Assembly: GCA_963682055.1 (NCBI GenBank)
Contig: OY821747.1
Coordinates: forward strand, 13,876,258-13,940,257
Source of the DNA: Primula veris
Lineage: Eukaryota > Streptophyta > Magnoliopsida > Ericales > Primulaceae
Direction of reading: 5' to 3'
DNA length: 64,000 nt
Part shown: positions 1 to 11,886 of the stretch, in pieces
Layout: every line of letters starts with the position of its first letter
Position numbering within the stretch: position 1 is the first letter of the stretch
Made by a program: the position numbers and the translations under genes
Notes under the pieces: generated by a model
What the model was told of the DNA's origin: nothing
The model's input: the letters and a program-made list of their open reading frames with translations, nothing else
The model's database searches: none

Positions 1-195
1 GGTGAATCATGTCATAAAAAAGAACGAGACAACTGCTAATTAGAGAAACTTGTTATGTTATTCTCTTATTTTTAATTACAATATTTGTTTTCTTCAAGCA
101 TGTGTATTTATATGATGAGCAGTGCTATGGTAACAAATACAATTCGAGATATGTTTACACATTTAAAGAAATAGACATCTCTTGGCCACACATAG

Positions 196-300
196 GGCTG
201 TAAATGAAACAAAACGAACCGAATATGTCCCTGTTTATATTAAGTTTATGAAATAAACCACTTGTTCATGTTCATTTAAATACGAACGAACATTTTTTAA
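196..300. mobile_element. hAT-type MITE end fragment
   Basis: The segment opens with a terminus of the type AGGGCTGTAAATGAA, common at the ends of non-autonomous hAT elements in plants, followed by a run rich in CGAAC words. Only this end is visible. The other end is missing, apparently interrupted by the CACTA-like subterminal repeats that begin near 300. No target-site duplication could be paired. Confidence 0.35.
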
Positions 301-3180
301 CGACGAAAAAACTAGTCATAAAAGACAATATTTGGTCACTGAAAGAGCCTAAAATGACGACATCTTCCTGTCACAGCGCCGTCACTAAATTGTGGACACT
401 AAAAATATTTTAGTGATGACAAATGAGTTCAGCACTAACCATTAATCATTACTACCAAAAAAAATCTCGTCACTAAACACTAAATTTCGGACACTGTCGG
501 ACTATTTTTCCCAACACAAAACTAACTCAGTTGGTGGTCCAAACAATAATTCACATATCTATTTTATTATAACAAAAAAGCAAATACTGAAACTTAAGAC
601 AAAATAACAAACCATCAGGCCAAAGTTTGAATTTCACAAACATGTCATTTTCAGAATTCAACATTATCAGAATGAACATACAATGGCTATTTACAAGGTT
701 TCAATATCACAAAATCATTGTTATTACCAAAATCAATGAGTACATCAGTATAATACGAACCATTGACTTATAAGTAGCAAAATGAGAATATAAGTGTATC
801 ATCAATCCTGGCAACAACTTTGTTGCTTGTTTATCATGATCAACACACTTTTTGAATCTATTTCGACTTGAGTGCCGCACAATCTAAACTTTTGATTTGC
901 TCTACCATGTATTCTTCCCAACCTGCTCCATATTCACCATAATAAACATAAATTCAGCAAAATTGAATATATACCTAGTAAAAATAAACTGTCCATTATT
1001 CACTACCAGAAAAAGAAAATAACATATATTGAAAAGATTTTATGTTCCATTACTAGTAAACAAAGCTGTCCATTATTCACTGTCAGCAAAACTGAATATA
1101 TATCTAGTAATTAAGACCCGCTCAACTATCGGTAACTCACTCACTATCATTTTACGCACCAAAAGTTATGATACAAATATCGTTGCCAGTTACCAATAAG
1201 ATTTATGCCACATTTTTCTCATGAAATATACAAACAAGCATTTGGATTATAAACAAACAACTCCAAAGCAGCATAACAAAATCACACCTAAATCGTAGCG
1301 CTACTAAATCATGTACTTACTATTGCTTTATCTTCCTAGTAGCTGATGACGAATGGAATCAAATTCGGAATTCATTTCTTCTCTTAACTTTGCTGAAAAA
1401 TCCACTTGTTGAGCTTCCATTAATTCCATCCTTTCAGCCACTTCTGCTTGTTTAACGGCCACATGAGCTTCTCTTTCTAAATCCGCACAAGTATGTTTAC
1501 CTTTTATCGAGTTTGTAGTCTTTGGTCCGTATCCTAGGCCGCAAACATACCCAATTTTTCTTCCAAATGTCAGTACAAACAACTCCTCATATGTGAGGGT
1601 AATCCCTTCCGAAGCGGCATTAGTCTTATGCTTCTTTAATTTCTCCTACAATGATCATGAAGTTTTCAGATATAGACAATCACCATGTAGTTGGCGGTAA
1701 ATAAAGGAAAAAGAAAGTACAATCTTAAATGAAATTCCCTAGCATTTTCAATTTTCATTCACCCAAGTACCATCATCATCAAGCGTACTCTGACAAATCT
1801 CATCAAATTCAAGTTCCTTTTGTGTGTCACGATTTCGCTGAAAAATCAAACAAAAAGTAAGTCAAAACAGTCAAAGTTGAGAGAGAAAAATATCTATGTT
1901 TTGTTGACCTTTCAAATAACTCAAAATAACGTTTAAACCTTAATTGCTAACAAGTTTTACCTTATACCGTATCTGATTTTTGAAAAAGACTTTGTTAAGA
2001 CTATATGTGGATTTCTTAGTTTTTCTTTCATCTTCTTGTTTCTTTCACTTCTAGCCTGATATAATACAAGTTTAGTAAAATAAAGCAAATTAAATTTAAA
2101 ATAGAAATAACCAAAGCTACTCATTGGTACCTTATACTTTGGAGTAGTGAACAAATCACAAATATACCTCCAATCTACGTCTTTTATACCTCAGGTAGAT
2201 TTAAAAGTGCTGAAATGATAGTTCGATACTCCAAGAATTTATCATGCAGATTAAAGCGCCAAGTATTATATCGTCTTGCCATCGAATACTTAACAGATTC
2301 AATAACTCTATCATCTTCACTGAATAGAGACTTGTCAAGTTAAAAAACATACCATTCATATTGATGAAGTCAATGAACAAAGGTTTTTTTGTTACTGTAC
2401 TCATTGCTTACCACTTTGAGATGCATGTTATTATAATCCACAATGGCTTACCAACACACAATATGCAAAAAAAAAGTTAGCTAATAAATAAATTTAGCAT
2501 AACCAAGAATACACAGAGCAACTACTTACATGAAGCCGGCTCATTATGGTATCCTTTATCTCATAACTAATGAAAACCCAAGAAACTGTTTGAAGTGGCG
2601 CAATTTGTCGAACAAGAACTCCAATTTCAGTGGTAAACATGTTGGCATAATCATTGATTGCTCTATTTACATGTCTTGGAAATATGATCTTAAATTTGTT
2701 CTCACGTTCTTGTATCTTAGCTAACTCGACGCTTTTGGTCTTTCGACGCTTTTTCCTGGGTTTGGAACATCCTAAAAAGAGTGTTACGCCATATATTAGA
2801 AATAAAAAAGAAAATATGGTTGAAAATATTTTTTTATACAAAATGTTAAGAGCAAAAGTCGAATCACTTACCAATAATATCAACATTAGAAAGTGGAGAA
2901 ATTTGAGTGTTTGTGGATATGCAAGAGCATAAAAAAAAACCGTCTATTAAAACTTTTTGATAAGAAACCAAATATCAATTAAAATAATAGAAAATAAACT
3001 ATCATACAACTACAATCATATGCATTCTTTGATGTTTCAGCTTGAACAGAAAACAAGCTTTCATGGCAACCCCTCGTGCAAATCCGGCAAGAAATAATTT
3101 CAGTACGCGACACGACATTTGTAATTTTACATAACACCACTAGGAGTGAACCTGACCTTGCTAGGAGTGAAATCAACTTA
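300..3180 (-). mobile_element. Decayed CACTA (En/Spm) transposon with transposase remnants
   Basis: Bases 300-500 contain repeated words of the type TTAGTGACGACA in both orientations, like CACTA subterminal repeats. On the minus strand several broken coding pieces follow. One piece at 2494-2886 contains FTTEIGVLVRQIAPLQ and ends in a SYEIKDTI-like motif. A piece near 1740-1850 contains DDDGTWVNENE. The C-terminal piece at 1328-1582 contains GRKIGYVCGLGYGPK followed by a coiled-coil-like acidic tail. This order resembles the plant Transposase_24 (Ptta/En/Spm) family. Stops and frameshifts separate the pieces, so it is a relic. The outer CACTA termini were not found, so the limits are approximate. 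Confidence 0.55.
1328..1582 (-). pseudogene. C-terminal fragment of Ptta/En/Spm transposase
   Basis: This 84-codon open stretch carries a GRKIGYVCGLGYGPK-like motif and a Glu/Gln-rich helix that ends in REEMNSEFDSIRHQ. Plant CACTA transposase_24 proteins typically end with a glycine-rich G-Y-x-x-G-x-G-x-G-P-K motif and a coiled coil. It is a fragment of a decayed transposon (300-3180), not a host gene. The upstream exons are broken. Confidence 0.55.
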
Positions 3181-3254
3181 TGTTAAGTAAAGTAGTTGGG
3201 CGCTGTGAATATGTGACTGCTATTGTGTTGATTGGCCGGGTGTTAAACTACACG

Positions 3255-3434
3255 CACTACAAAAAAAAGTTTATTTACCATCAGTTTGCTTTTTAAAAAT
3301 TATTGGTAAATTGAGTGTCGCTAAATTTTAGCAACAGAATAGCAACTAATTCTGTTGCTAAAATTTAGCGACACTCGGTTTACCAACAGTTTTCAAAAAA
3401 TAAATTGTTGGTAAATGAACTTTTTCCTGGAGTG
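3255..3434. mobile_element. CACTA-type MITE, 180 bp
   Basis: The element begins CACTACAAAAAAAAGTT and ends AACTTTTTCCTGGAGTG, giving CACTA-superfamily inverted ends. The interior is a long inverted repeat: the GTGTCGCTAAATTTTAGC word returns inverted as GCTAAAATTTAGCGACAC, so single-stranded copies would fold into a hairpin. Flanking triplets are ACG and ACA, a degraded 3-bp target duplication. It lies 32 bp upstream of the solo LTR. A related copy is at about 29887-30080. Confidence 0.75.
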
Positions 3435-3877
3435 ACATATTTATATATCTATATATATAAATAATTGTTGGAAAAACCATGTTTAACATGGTAGTTTTCA
3501 AATGGTCACGAGACCATCTTTGAGTCGAGATTCTAAGTGACAGCCGTTGTCTTTTGGCACCATACTCAAGACGGTTGAGTAGATGGTATGACAAGGTTCG
3601 TAACGGTATGTCGCATGACCTATTCGGAGAATGGGAGTGAATGGAAATTGGCGTCAAAGATTGAGGTTGAGAAAGAGGAAAACTCTTAATGCTGGAAAAT
3701 GGGTTTAATGAGGATAACTCATTGGGATTTGTGCCACATTGGAAAATGAAGTCTCATCCTTACAATATATATAATAAGGTATCTCATGTGGATATTAAGT
3801 AGTGTGTCCACATACACATGTGTGTAATGTGTACCACACATATGCATGCTCGTCGGTCGCGCATGCTCGTCGGGCGC

Positions 3878-4075
3878 ACCTGTTCGGAAAAAACGCGCAT
3901 GTTCGAGAAAAGCACGCCTTTTCGGGAAAAGCGTGCCTGTTCGGGAAAAGCACGCCTGTTCGGGAAAAGCGCGTCTGTTCAGGAAAAACGTGTCTGTTCG
4001 GGAAAAGCGTGCCTGTTCGGGGAAAAGCGTGCCTGTTCGGGAAAAGTACACCTGTTCGGGAAAAGGCTTCTAGCA
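3878..4075 (+). repeat. About 20-bp GC-rich minisatellite inside the solo LTR
   Basis: About nine imperfect copies of a 19-21-bp unit with core CCTGTTCGGGAAAAGCGTG lie head to tail. The repeat keeps several reading frames open on both strands, which creates spurious peptides. The corresponding position in the other two LTRs of this family holds unrelated GC-rich repeats. Confidence 0.9.
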
Positions 4076-4479
4076 AAGTTGTAACTGTTGCAATAAATAT
4101 GAATTCATTGCAAAGTTAACACTGCAGTTTCGAATTTCGAAAACTGACAGTAGTAAAGTGACTTTAATGGCTGATATACTCCGCAAGCCTATAAATAGGT
4201 AGACCCCCCACATGTCAAAAACATAACATTCTGAAATCAAACATAACAGCGTATATCATCTCTCAAAATCAGGATTACATTTTAGTCAGAGAGAGCCACC
4301 CACCAACAGCTCGACCTTCACTCGTCGCCAGTTTCCGACAAGTCATCCGAGATGTTGTACCTTGGGATCGAAGCGCCAAACATAACCAGAAACCTCAAAG
4401 GTGGTTAGGCGAATATCGGTTAAGGGCATACTGTTAAACAGTAGCCTCGTCTATTTATTTTCTGTCCTTTTTTATTCTG

Positions 4480-4800
4480 TCTTTACATTTATGCAATTTT
4501 TTATTTTGTACATTTCAATTCTGTAATTTATTTTTCCTGTTTTGTAATTTTATTTCAGTCATTTTTCTTTTTCTGTAATTTCTATTCAGTTCTGTAATTT
4601 ATTTTTCAGGCCTGTAATTTATTTACAGAAACAGTCCAGCAGTTTAATAATTATACTATTCTGTCTGACAGTTTCTTTAATTAACAAACAGTCCAGGAGT
4701 TTAGTTTTATACTATCCTGTCTGACAGTTTCGTTTAATTACAAACCAGTCCAGCAGTTTAATAACTTATATTATTTTGTCTGAAATTTTAATTAATTGCA
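4480..4800 (+). repeat. Short tandem repeats in the downstream part of the solo LTR
   Basis: Several CTGTAATTTATTTTTCAG-like units are followed by three copies of a 57-58-bp unit that begins ACAGTCCAGCAGTTTA, near 4631, 4688 and 4745. The same words occur inverted in the LTRs at 20.9-21.1 kb and 27.4-27.6 kb, so the cluster is part of this LTR family. Confidence 0.7.
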
Positions 4801-4882
4801 TTCCATTATAGAAATAAAATTGTTTATTTCTTTTTAATCATTGCACTTTAAATTATTGATTTTACGTACACCAAAACCAACA

Positions 4883-6141
4883 ATCATATAATTTCCGGTG
4901 TTTAGTTTTATATTAATGTATCTATTATATTAATTACAAGTACACAAGCTGCTGTCTTGATAAACTCAATAAATTTTAAAAAACGGTTAAACATATTCAA
5001 CACTCTCCCCGCCTCCCTCTTTTCCTGTTACAAATTGTATGTATAGACGGTGGTCCGATATATTAAGCAAGTGGGACACCATCAGGTTAGGACGTAGCTA
5101 GTTCGAAAAACAATTCCGTCCAGGTTGAGAAACATATACGAAGCCAAGTTTGAATTGTGTCATAAATTTCTTCATACACACACACATGAACGCAAGTGTC
5201 TACAAAATGCATGAACAACCAAATGCAAAGGCATCAGAATAAAAGAAGAGGGAAGAGTGGGAGAGATAAAAGTAGTTGATCAGGAAGAATACTTTTTCTT
5301 GAGAGCAAACCAAGTTTTGTAAAACATAGAAGAAAATTGATTCAAGTTACTCCTAGTATATTTCGCTACGGCAAAAGTCTGCCTGGACATGGACAAACTT
5401 GACCGAACCGCATAATATCGTATGTGTCATTTTTTATCGATCTATAACCCGTTCTTTTGTTAATCTGGTTAAACGATAAATCATCATACTTTTTCCAAGA
5501 TGGTAAATGCACCGCTAACTTAGACAAAATTAAGCGGGTACATATTTGTGTTTTTTCTGAATAATATATTTTTGCTACTCTCCTTGTGAAAATAGTGATG
5601 ACAAGCTCAACTTTATGATGTTTTGTCGTGTTATGTGCATATCATTCCTTGCTCTTTATTACTGGCTCGCTGGGTTATAATTTTGCTAATTGTTGTACTT
5701 TAAGAAATCAGGATCTCTCAATAAAACTTAACTTTTTTCTATCGCTATTGAGGGTTAATATTGGCTCTCTTTGAAAAGATTGCTATGTTTCGATAAGAAA
5801 ATAGGTACACTTGCGTGACACGTGGATGAATATGTTCTGAGACATAATAACAAACAAAAAAAATTGATTACAAAAAAAAAAATTGATTACAAAAAAAAAA
5901 AGGGTATCCAAAAATTATGGACGGTGAGAGATGCTCCACTTTGGAAACAACTATGTGACAAAATTAGTTCATTTAACTATCCAAATGTAACCATCAATTT
6001 TTTGAACTAATTCTATAATGTCTCTATAATTCAAATATCGCATTGATGCCATTTACCCCCATAATGTTCACAGATCCTATCTGAGCTCGGTCAAAGTAAT
6101 TGTCACCGAGTAAAATACAAAACTTAGCCTACCACTATTGT
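4883..6141. other. Non-coding AT-rich spacer
   Basis: I see no gene here. A small duplication of TTGATTAC followed by an A-run occurs at 5860-5905. The longest open stretch (5822-6010) is low-complexity lysine-rich translation of that A-rich tract and is not supported as coding. Confidence 0.5.
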
Positions 6142-6149
6142 CTTTCAAC

Positions 6150-7026
6150 TAGGGCTCAGAAAAAATTCCTCAAATCCCGAAATCCGGACCCGCACCCGAC
6201 CCGAAAATGTCGGGTTTTTTCCGACCCGACAAACTTCAGGATCGGATGACAATTTTAATTTTGTCGGGTGTCCCGATCCGATCCAATTTTTTAATTAATT
6301 TATATTTTATATTATATAATATGATTTTTTTTATTTTAACACTAAAATGTAAATTAATTTATATAAAATGCAAATGATAAGAATCAAAACTTGTATCTCT
6401 ATCATACAATGTAAGCACTCTACCATATGAGTTACAATGCTTTTTGTTTCATATAATAGTTATAATTATATAAGTATAATATAGATTTGTAGTTTTGAAT
6501 ATATGAAACAATTAAAATAAAAAAGTTATATTGTTAATTCAAAAAAGATAAATGTTCATTATTTTTCGATTATAAAAATTATAATGATAACATATCTCAT
6601 TTAATATGATAATTGTTGTTTGTTTGAATAAAATTAAATACTAAAAGATTCTGATAAAAAACGTATCAATTTTTTTATCTACTCCATTATTTATAGTTTC
6701 ACACTATTTGTTTTACTAAATGTTAATTTCTTTTTTCATTTATTAGAAATGTTATTTTTTAACTATGATTATATTTTGTTTTAATAACATGTTTACAATT
6801 ATCAAATGAAAATTGTTAATAAAAAATGACGTTGTCGTAAGATAAAAAAATATCTCGGGACATTCGGGATAAAGCTATCCCGACCCTACGGAATCCCAAA
6901 AAATTCGGGTCCCGATTTTTATCGGGTCAGGGTCAGGATTTTTTTTTTCACTTTCAAAAGTAATCAGGTCGGGATCGATACGGGCGGAGTGTTTACGGGT
7001 CGGGTCCCGACCCTAACCCACCCCTA
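6150..7026. mobile_element. hAT-like MITE, TAGGG family, copy 1
   Basis: Left end TAGGGCTCAG and right end ACCCACCCCTA are inverted. Just inside each end lie runs of CCCGACCC or GGGTCGGG. The flanks CTTTCAAC (6142-6149) and CATTCAAT (7027-7034) match at 6 of 8 bases, as for an old 8-bp hAT duplication. The AT-rich interior has no coding capacity. Related copies lie at about 28716-29577 and 44844-45971. Confidence 0.7.
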
Positions 7027-7034
7027 CATTCAAT

Positions 7035-8060
7035 TAACTTGTTACTCTAAATATATCAAATTTCATTCAATAAACCTACTATATATGACCTTGTTTTAAT
7101 AATAAATTCGTATAGAAAGTAGCCTGAAGAAGAGTTAGCAAATATTGAAAATGCAACATCTATAAATAAAATATGTAAAGAAAGGTAATTTTTCCAAATA
7201 ATAATATTTTAATATGTTTAAAATTGTACTTCCTCTATTAATTTCTAAAGTTCATCTTCTAGATATTCAATATAAGAACAAGCTAACAGTACCTGAGGGA
7301 AGGTACAAGGAAAAAGTTGTTAATTACTAAAGTTGTTTTTCTGAAGTTGATAATATTATTATGAATTTCTTCCGGCATTTTATGTTTTTTGTGAGATTTT
7401 TTTAGAAAGCTCATTAGGGAATTTCCAATCGAGATCACAAGAAGGATAGAAGCAATGGAATACGAGAAGTGCAGATCAAGCTTTTGGCGCCATCTTCCGA
7501 CAATTAGCTGTTTCTAACTGCGACATTGCACATTCAGGTGTATCTTATCCATAAAATCCGTTTTTGTTATTTTTTGTGAATATTTTTTGTAAATTGTATG
7601 TATGTGTTAGATTAGTTAAAATTGCATATAGAGCATAATGCATAACCCTAGTCGGGGGAAACTTCCCCGAGTGGAGAGAGATAATGCTCATTTTTTCGTA
7701 AAATCAACATACGTTTAATTAGATAGAAATTTTATGATGATGAGAATATATTATTATAATTCTTTTATAACCTAAAATAATTAAAATAACGTTACACTAA
7801 TCTAGGCAATTATGACCTGACCATACCTTGGTTCGTTTTTGTTTTTCTGGGTCTTGGCGAAATGTCATAATTTACTGATGTAGGGTTGGTGTAAACACTT
7901 ACACTTTGAGAGCATTGCTTCCGTACATATACTAAAATATATGTACACCACCATTTTTAGGTTATATTGGTAATGTGAGGTTGAGAGTTAAAACTAATTT
8001 TTCCTAGCCGAGATCATTTTTTAACACATCATGAAACTGAATAAAAGTAGTTGGAGACTG
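7035..8060. other. Non-coding AT-rich spacer with a small hairpin
   Basis: No gene is visible. A short perfect inverted repeat, TCGGGGGAA with TTCCCCGA, lies at about 7653-7671. The rest is AT-rich with no repeat I could pair. Confidence 0.4.
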
Positions 8061-8067
8061 GAGGATG

Positions 8068-8440
8068 TGATAAGTTGTGGAGGCAAATGAGATTTAGTCA
8101 TATTTTCTAATTATCCCACATCGTCTAGAATTGTAATATGACCCACTAAGTGTTCTATTTATATGCCCCAATATCTTGTATTGTAATCACACCTACACAA
8201 ACACCTCTATATTATAAACAGAGAGTTCTATTTGTGAGAGAACCATAGCTTTGTGTTTAGCTAGATTACGTTTGTAATCCTCTATATATATATATTAAGT
8301 GCCACGTGTAGCGGCCCGGAAACGTAGCCAATTTGGGTGAACTCCGTTATCAAAGTGTGTGTGTGCTCGGTTTGAGTTTCTATCTGTCTTTCATTTTTTT
8401 TTTTTTGGGTTCGACTTGATCGGCACTAACAGGATGTAGG
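8068..8440 (+). mobile_element. Possible solo LTR or TRIM fragment
   Basis: The segment has LTR-like order: a TGTGATAAG start, a CCCACATCG word, a TATA-like TATTTATATG near 8157, then a pyrimidine and adenine-rich leader, closing near CACTAACA. I could not find a target-site duplication or a second copy, so this is tentative. Confidence 0.3.
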
Positions 8441-9700
8441 AGCTTGACAGGAGAGGAGCTATAAGTTGCAAGACATAGTTAGATTTTCTCATTTAAAATG
8501 AGGATATAAAGAAAACAATGGAGATTAGAAACTGGTTAAACTTACTTTAATGTTTAAAAACTTTATTATAATCTTTCTATTCGTGTTTTACTTAAAGTTA
8601 TTATGTGAACTTCACGATGAAGTCATGTTAAAAGAAAAAGTCGACAAAAACCAAAAAAAAAAAAGGAAAAATAATAGAAAAAAGAGAAAAAGAGAAAGAG
8701 GTGTAAAGAAGAGCGAGCCTCACTAAAAAGGAAAAAAGAAGAAAAAAAGCCATATAATACATACTTTATGTGACGCAAACCAAAGCAGTGAATGTTATTA
8801 TTTGATTTTTCAAAATTCCCAAAAAGGAATGATCTAGAATCTTTAATTTCAAAGATTTATCATCAAGATTCTATTCATATTTTTCAATAAGGAAATAATT
8901 GAAATTACTTTCTAAACACCAGTGTTTCTACTAAAAGCTAAGTGAGATTGTGAGCGTTATAGATGCTATAAGTGGATAAGCGTTAGGAGTTCACATTCAA
9001 AACCGACTTGGTTAACCAGTTTTATGACATATTTTCATAAATGATTTAGCATGAGATTTAATTGATTATCTCTTTAATTTTATCTTGTTTTTAAACATAG
9101 TAAGAAGGATGAAGATTGTAGGGTAATACATTATCTGGCAGTTTCTTATTTGCCTTAAATTATGATTAGCTGTTGTAGAAATGGTAAGAAACTTCACCAC
9201 CTTGGTGAAGGGATATATTCAATTACATTTTGGTTTAATGATTTGTTCGAAAGTTATTCTTATCTGCTTTGAATAACCCGTGAGATTGTACATATGAGTA
9301 GACGTCAATAATTTAAGAGAAGTCTTGATTCTGGCTTGTATTTTCGGCCAAGTAAATTGGTCATATGCGTACTTGTTTGGAAGCATGCGTAATAATATCG
9401 TTATGCTATGGGGTTATAAATTAGTTCATAATAACTTGGAAAATTTTACAAGGTATCATATGAATGGCATATGTTTTTCAAAACCTTGATGAGCTTAAAA
9501 GCATTTTTGAGGATCTAGATTCTTAATGTTTGTGGGTAGCGTTTCTGGTAAACCCTCACGAGACAACCCTCGTTCTTTAAGGACACTTAAAGGACACTTA
9601 AAGGACACTTAAAGGTTTAAAGGCATGTTGCATGAGCTAAGTGCAATCGTAACTTACACGACAATAAGATATATTTTTATTTATGTTTATGGTAGTAGTG
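8441..9700. other. Unassigned region, possible decayed gypsy interior
   Basis: No open frame is recognisable. A perfect 8-bp hairpin, CTTCACCA-loop-TGGTGAAG, lies at about 9192-9210. A three-copy 12-bp tandem repeat (AAGGACACTTAA) lies at about 9579-9615. The right part leads into a gypsy polypurine tract and LTR, so it may be the eroded 3' internal part of that element. Confidence 0.35.
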
Positions 9701-9776
9701 AACTCAGAATTGACCGTTCCTTAGCCTATTTATCACTTGCGACACTCGAGGACGGGTATGGAACTAGTTGGGGGTA

Positions 9777-10861
9777 TGATTCGTCTCCAAAAGTGTAATA
9801 TTTTGGCATATTTAAATAAGGATTTTTCCTATTAAAAATGATATTAAGATGTATTTGACATATGTTTCATGCATTTGACCATTTTGACAAGTTTATGTAT
9901 TTTTGTGTATTTTTTGCCTTTTAAGGACACTAATGCATAAAGATAATAAAACAAGGACTTAGAGTGACGATGTAAGAGCTTGCAAGACCCAAAATAATGG
10001 ATTTAAAGATGTAAAACCAGGCCCAAGTAAGAGATAATGAAGAAAAGATTCAAAATACGTCAAAGAAGGATGAAAATCTTATCAGCGCCAACTGATCTGG
10101 ATCAAAGTCACTTATCCGAATCAGAACCCACTTATTGATTGCATCATTTAATGGTGTGGCAGTCTGCGATTCGAATAGGTCATCTGATCCGGATCAAAGT
10201 CACTGATCCGAATCAGTGTTTTTTAGGGTTTAGATTCTGAAATTTTTCGAGTTGAACACTATAAATATGAGGAGTCTGTACCTATTATTGACAAGCCAGC
10301 TTCCGGGCATAATATCAGTTTTATATTTTTTCTCATCCTTCTTTCTACTTTTCCCTTTTCTTTTCTTCTTCTTTTTCTTCCTTCTACATATCTCTTACGC
10401 CTCTCCCTAGTAAGAGCTCTTTGTAGAAGAGTTGCTGAGATCAAGTGGCTCTTCTCCTCCGTACTTTGGCCACTTAGCAAGCGCTTTCTCTTTTGCGCAA
10501 GTATTCATTTACCTACTTTTTTTTAATCGTGTTATTATTTATTGTTCTTTATTATTATCATGATTGATGTTACTTAGATAAGGCGTGTGACAACTTGTTT
10601 AATTAATATTAATCTTGATTGCATGTTATTTTAGGACAACAACAAACCTCAAAGAAAGTATAGCGCTAGCTTAATTGAAAAAAATTACAAAAAATGTGTT
10701 TAAATATAGTTTTATTATTTTACATAATCTCTTGGGAAGACTCATACTTACCTACGAACTTATAAAGTTTATTACTACAATCGGTCCTCGTACTCTTATG
10801 AGGTAAAAGGCTATTTTTTTTTTATAAAAAACACACTTTCGGGCTGATTAATCACCCTACA
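9777..10861 (+). mobile_element. Ty3/gypsy-type 3' LTR remnant
   Basis: The sequence just before 9777 reads ACTAGTTGGGGGTA, a polypurine tract of the kind that precedes a 3' LTR. The LTR begins TGATTCGTCTCCAAAAG and ends about CACCCTACA. It is homologous along its length to 17503-18499: both share the TAAATAT core near 10260, CTCTCCCTAG followed by AAGAGCTCTTTGTA, and the TTATTATCATGATTG segment. The matching 5' half and coding region are not adjacent, so this is a truncated element. Confidence 0.65.
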
Positions 10862-10948
10862 TGGCCACAATGTCTATCTCCAAAAGGATCAACAACACCT
10901 CTTTCAAACATTTATCGCCCATCTCCGCCGATTTCAACCCATGACCCA

Positions 10949-11490
10949 TGTAAGAAACCAAAATACTGTGGTAAAAAGAGACATCACTAGTACCACATCT
11001 CCTAGATATGTGAGTACCTATATGATATATAAGCTAAAAGAATCTTCCCTACTATCATCAAAATCTTTTAAAGTCGTACGACCGAAAAAGTGAGGAAAAA
11101 ATTGGGCAAAAACGGACATTATTGTTAGAAGAAAGGGGATAATGGTTGTTCGGTTGGAAGCCTGAGTTGTTACAACATGTATCAGATTTGCTATCTGACT
11201 GAATATTGGGACTACAACGAGTGAGTAAACCCCTGAAGGTGGGAAGAATGTAAGAACCAGAATTTTCATAGGGAAATACAGTATTAAAGAGAGAGAGAGA
11301 GCCCTAGTACCAAATCACCTAGATATGTGAGTACCTATATGGTATATAAGTTAAAGAACCATTCCTACTATCAACAAGTTCTTTTAAAGTTGTGCGTCCC
11401 AAGAAGCAAGGACCAAATTTGGGCAAAGCTGATAGTATTATTGGTAGAAAGGAGACAATGCTGGTTCGATCGAAAGGTCGGATCATTACA
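10949..11490 (+). mobile_element. TRIM (terminal-repeat retrotransposon in miniature), + orientation
   Basis: Two LTRs of about 226 bp (10949-11174) and 242 bp (11249-11490), each TG...CA, flank a 74-bp interior. The interior begins with a worn primer-binding site related to TGGTATCAGAGC and ends with a purine tract (GAAGGTGGGAAGAA) directly before the second LTR. Flanking pentamers are ACCCA and ACCCC. A homologous element lies inverted at 48293-48831. It has no coding capacity and would need another element's proteins to move. Confidence 0.75.
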
Positions 11491-11886
11491 ACCCCAAGCA
11501 CCTAGTCTTACCTTAACAATGGCCTAAGCCATTACCCCTCAATGGGTTTTGCTGCATCACCCACAAACCGACATATCGCCGCCACCCGCTGCCATTCTTG
11601 GGGTTACTATGGCCGTGGTGGTCGCGACCGCCTGTCCACTTGTTCGGGATGTCGTCCTCATCGCTTTGAGCTTAAAATTGTTAGGTCGAACTATATCCAC
11701 TTCTTATTCAGCCTACCTCCAATTCAATACCCTTTTATCATACGCATTTTTGGGCTTTATACCCCCCGAGTAACACTCCCAATAATGCGTTAGGTGGTTA
11801 ATCATAAACCCTTGTCACCAACCGCTTAAAATTATATATATAAACCTTTAACGAACCAATTTATTGCAAATTTTAATTTTCAAAAT

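Larger units (their letters stand above)
3466..4882 (+). mobile_element. Solo LTR of the Ty1/copia family found at 20.7-28.5 kb
   Basis: It starts TGTTGGAAAAACCATG and ends AAAACCAACA. In inverse orientation it matches both LTRs of the copia element at 20712-28484, including the segment around 4290-4440 that matches 21180-21340. Flanking pentamers are ATAAT and ATCAT, a 4/5 target-site match. No internal region or second LTR is present, so it is a solo LTR left by LTR-LTR recombination. A TATA-like CTATAAATAG lies near 4190. Two internal repeat clusters (3878-4075 and about 4480-4800) are described separately. Confidence 0.85.

Noticed and set aside
3719..4119. Several overlapping open stretches on both strands with repeated FSRTG or CSGKA peptides
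   Set aside because: They are translations of the 20-bp minisatellite in the solo LTR, whose unit length and composition keep frames open.
5822..6010. Lysine-rich 62-codon open stretch
   Set aside because: It is low-complexity translation of A-runs with no start context or domain.
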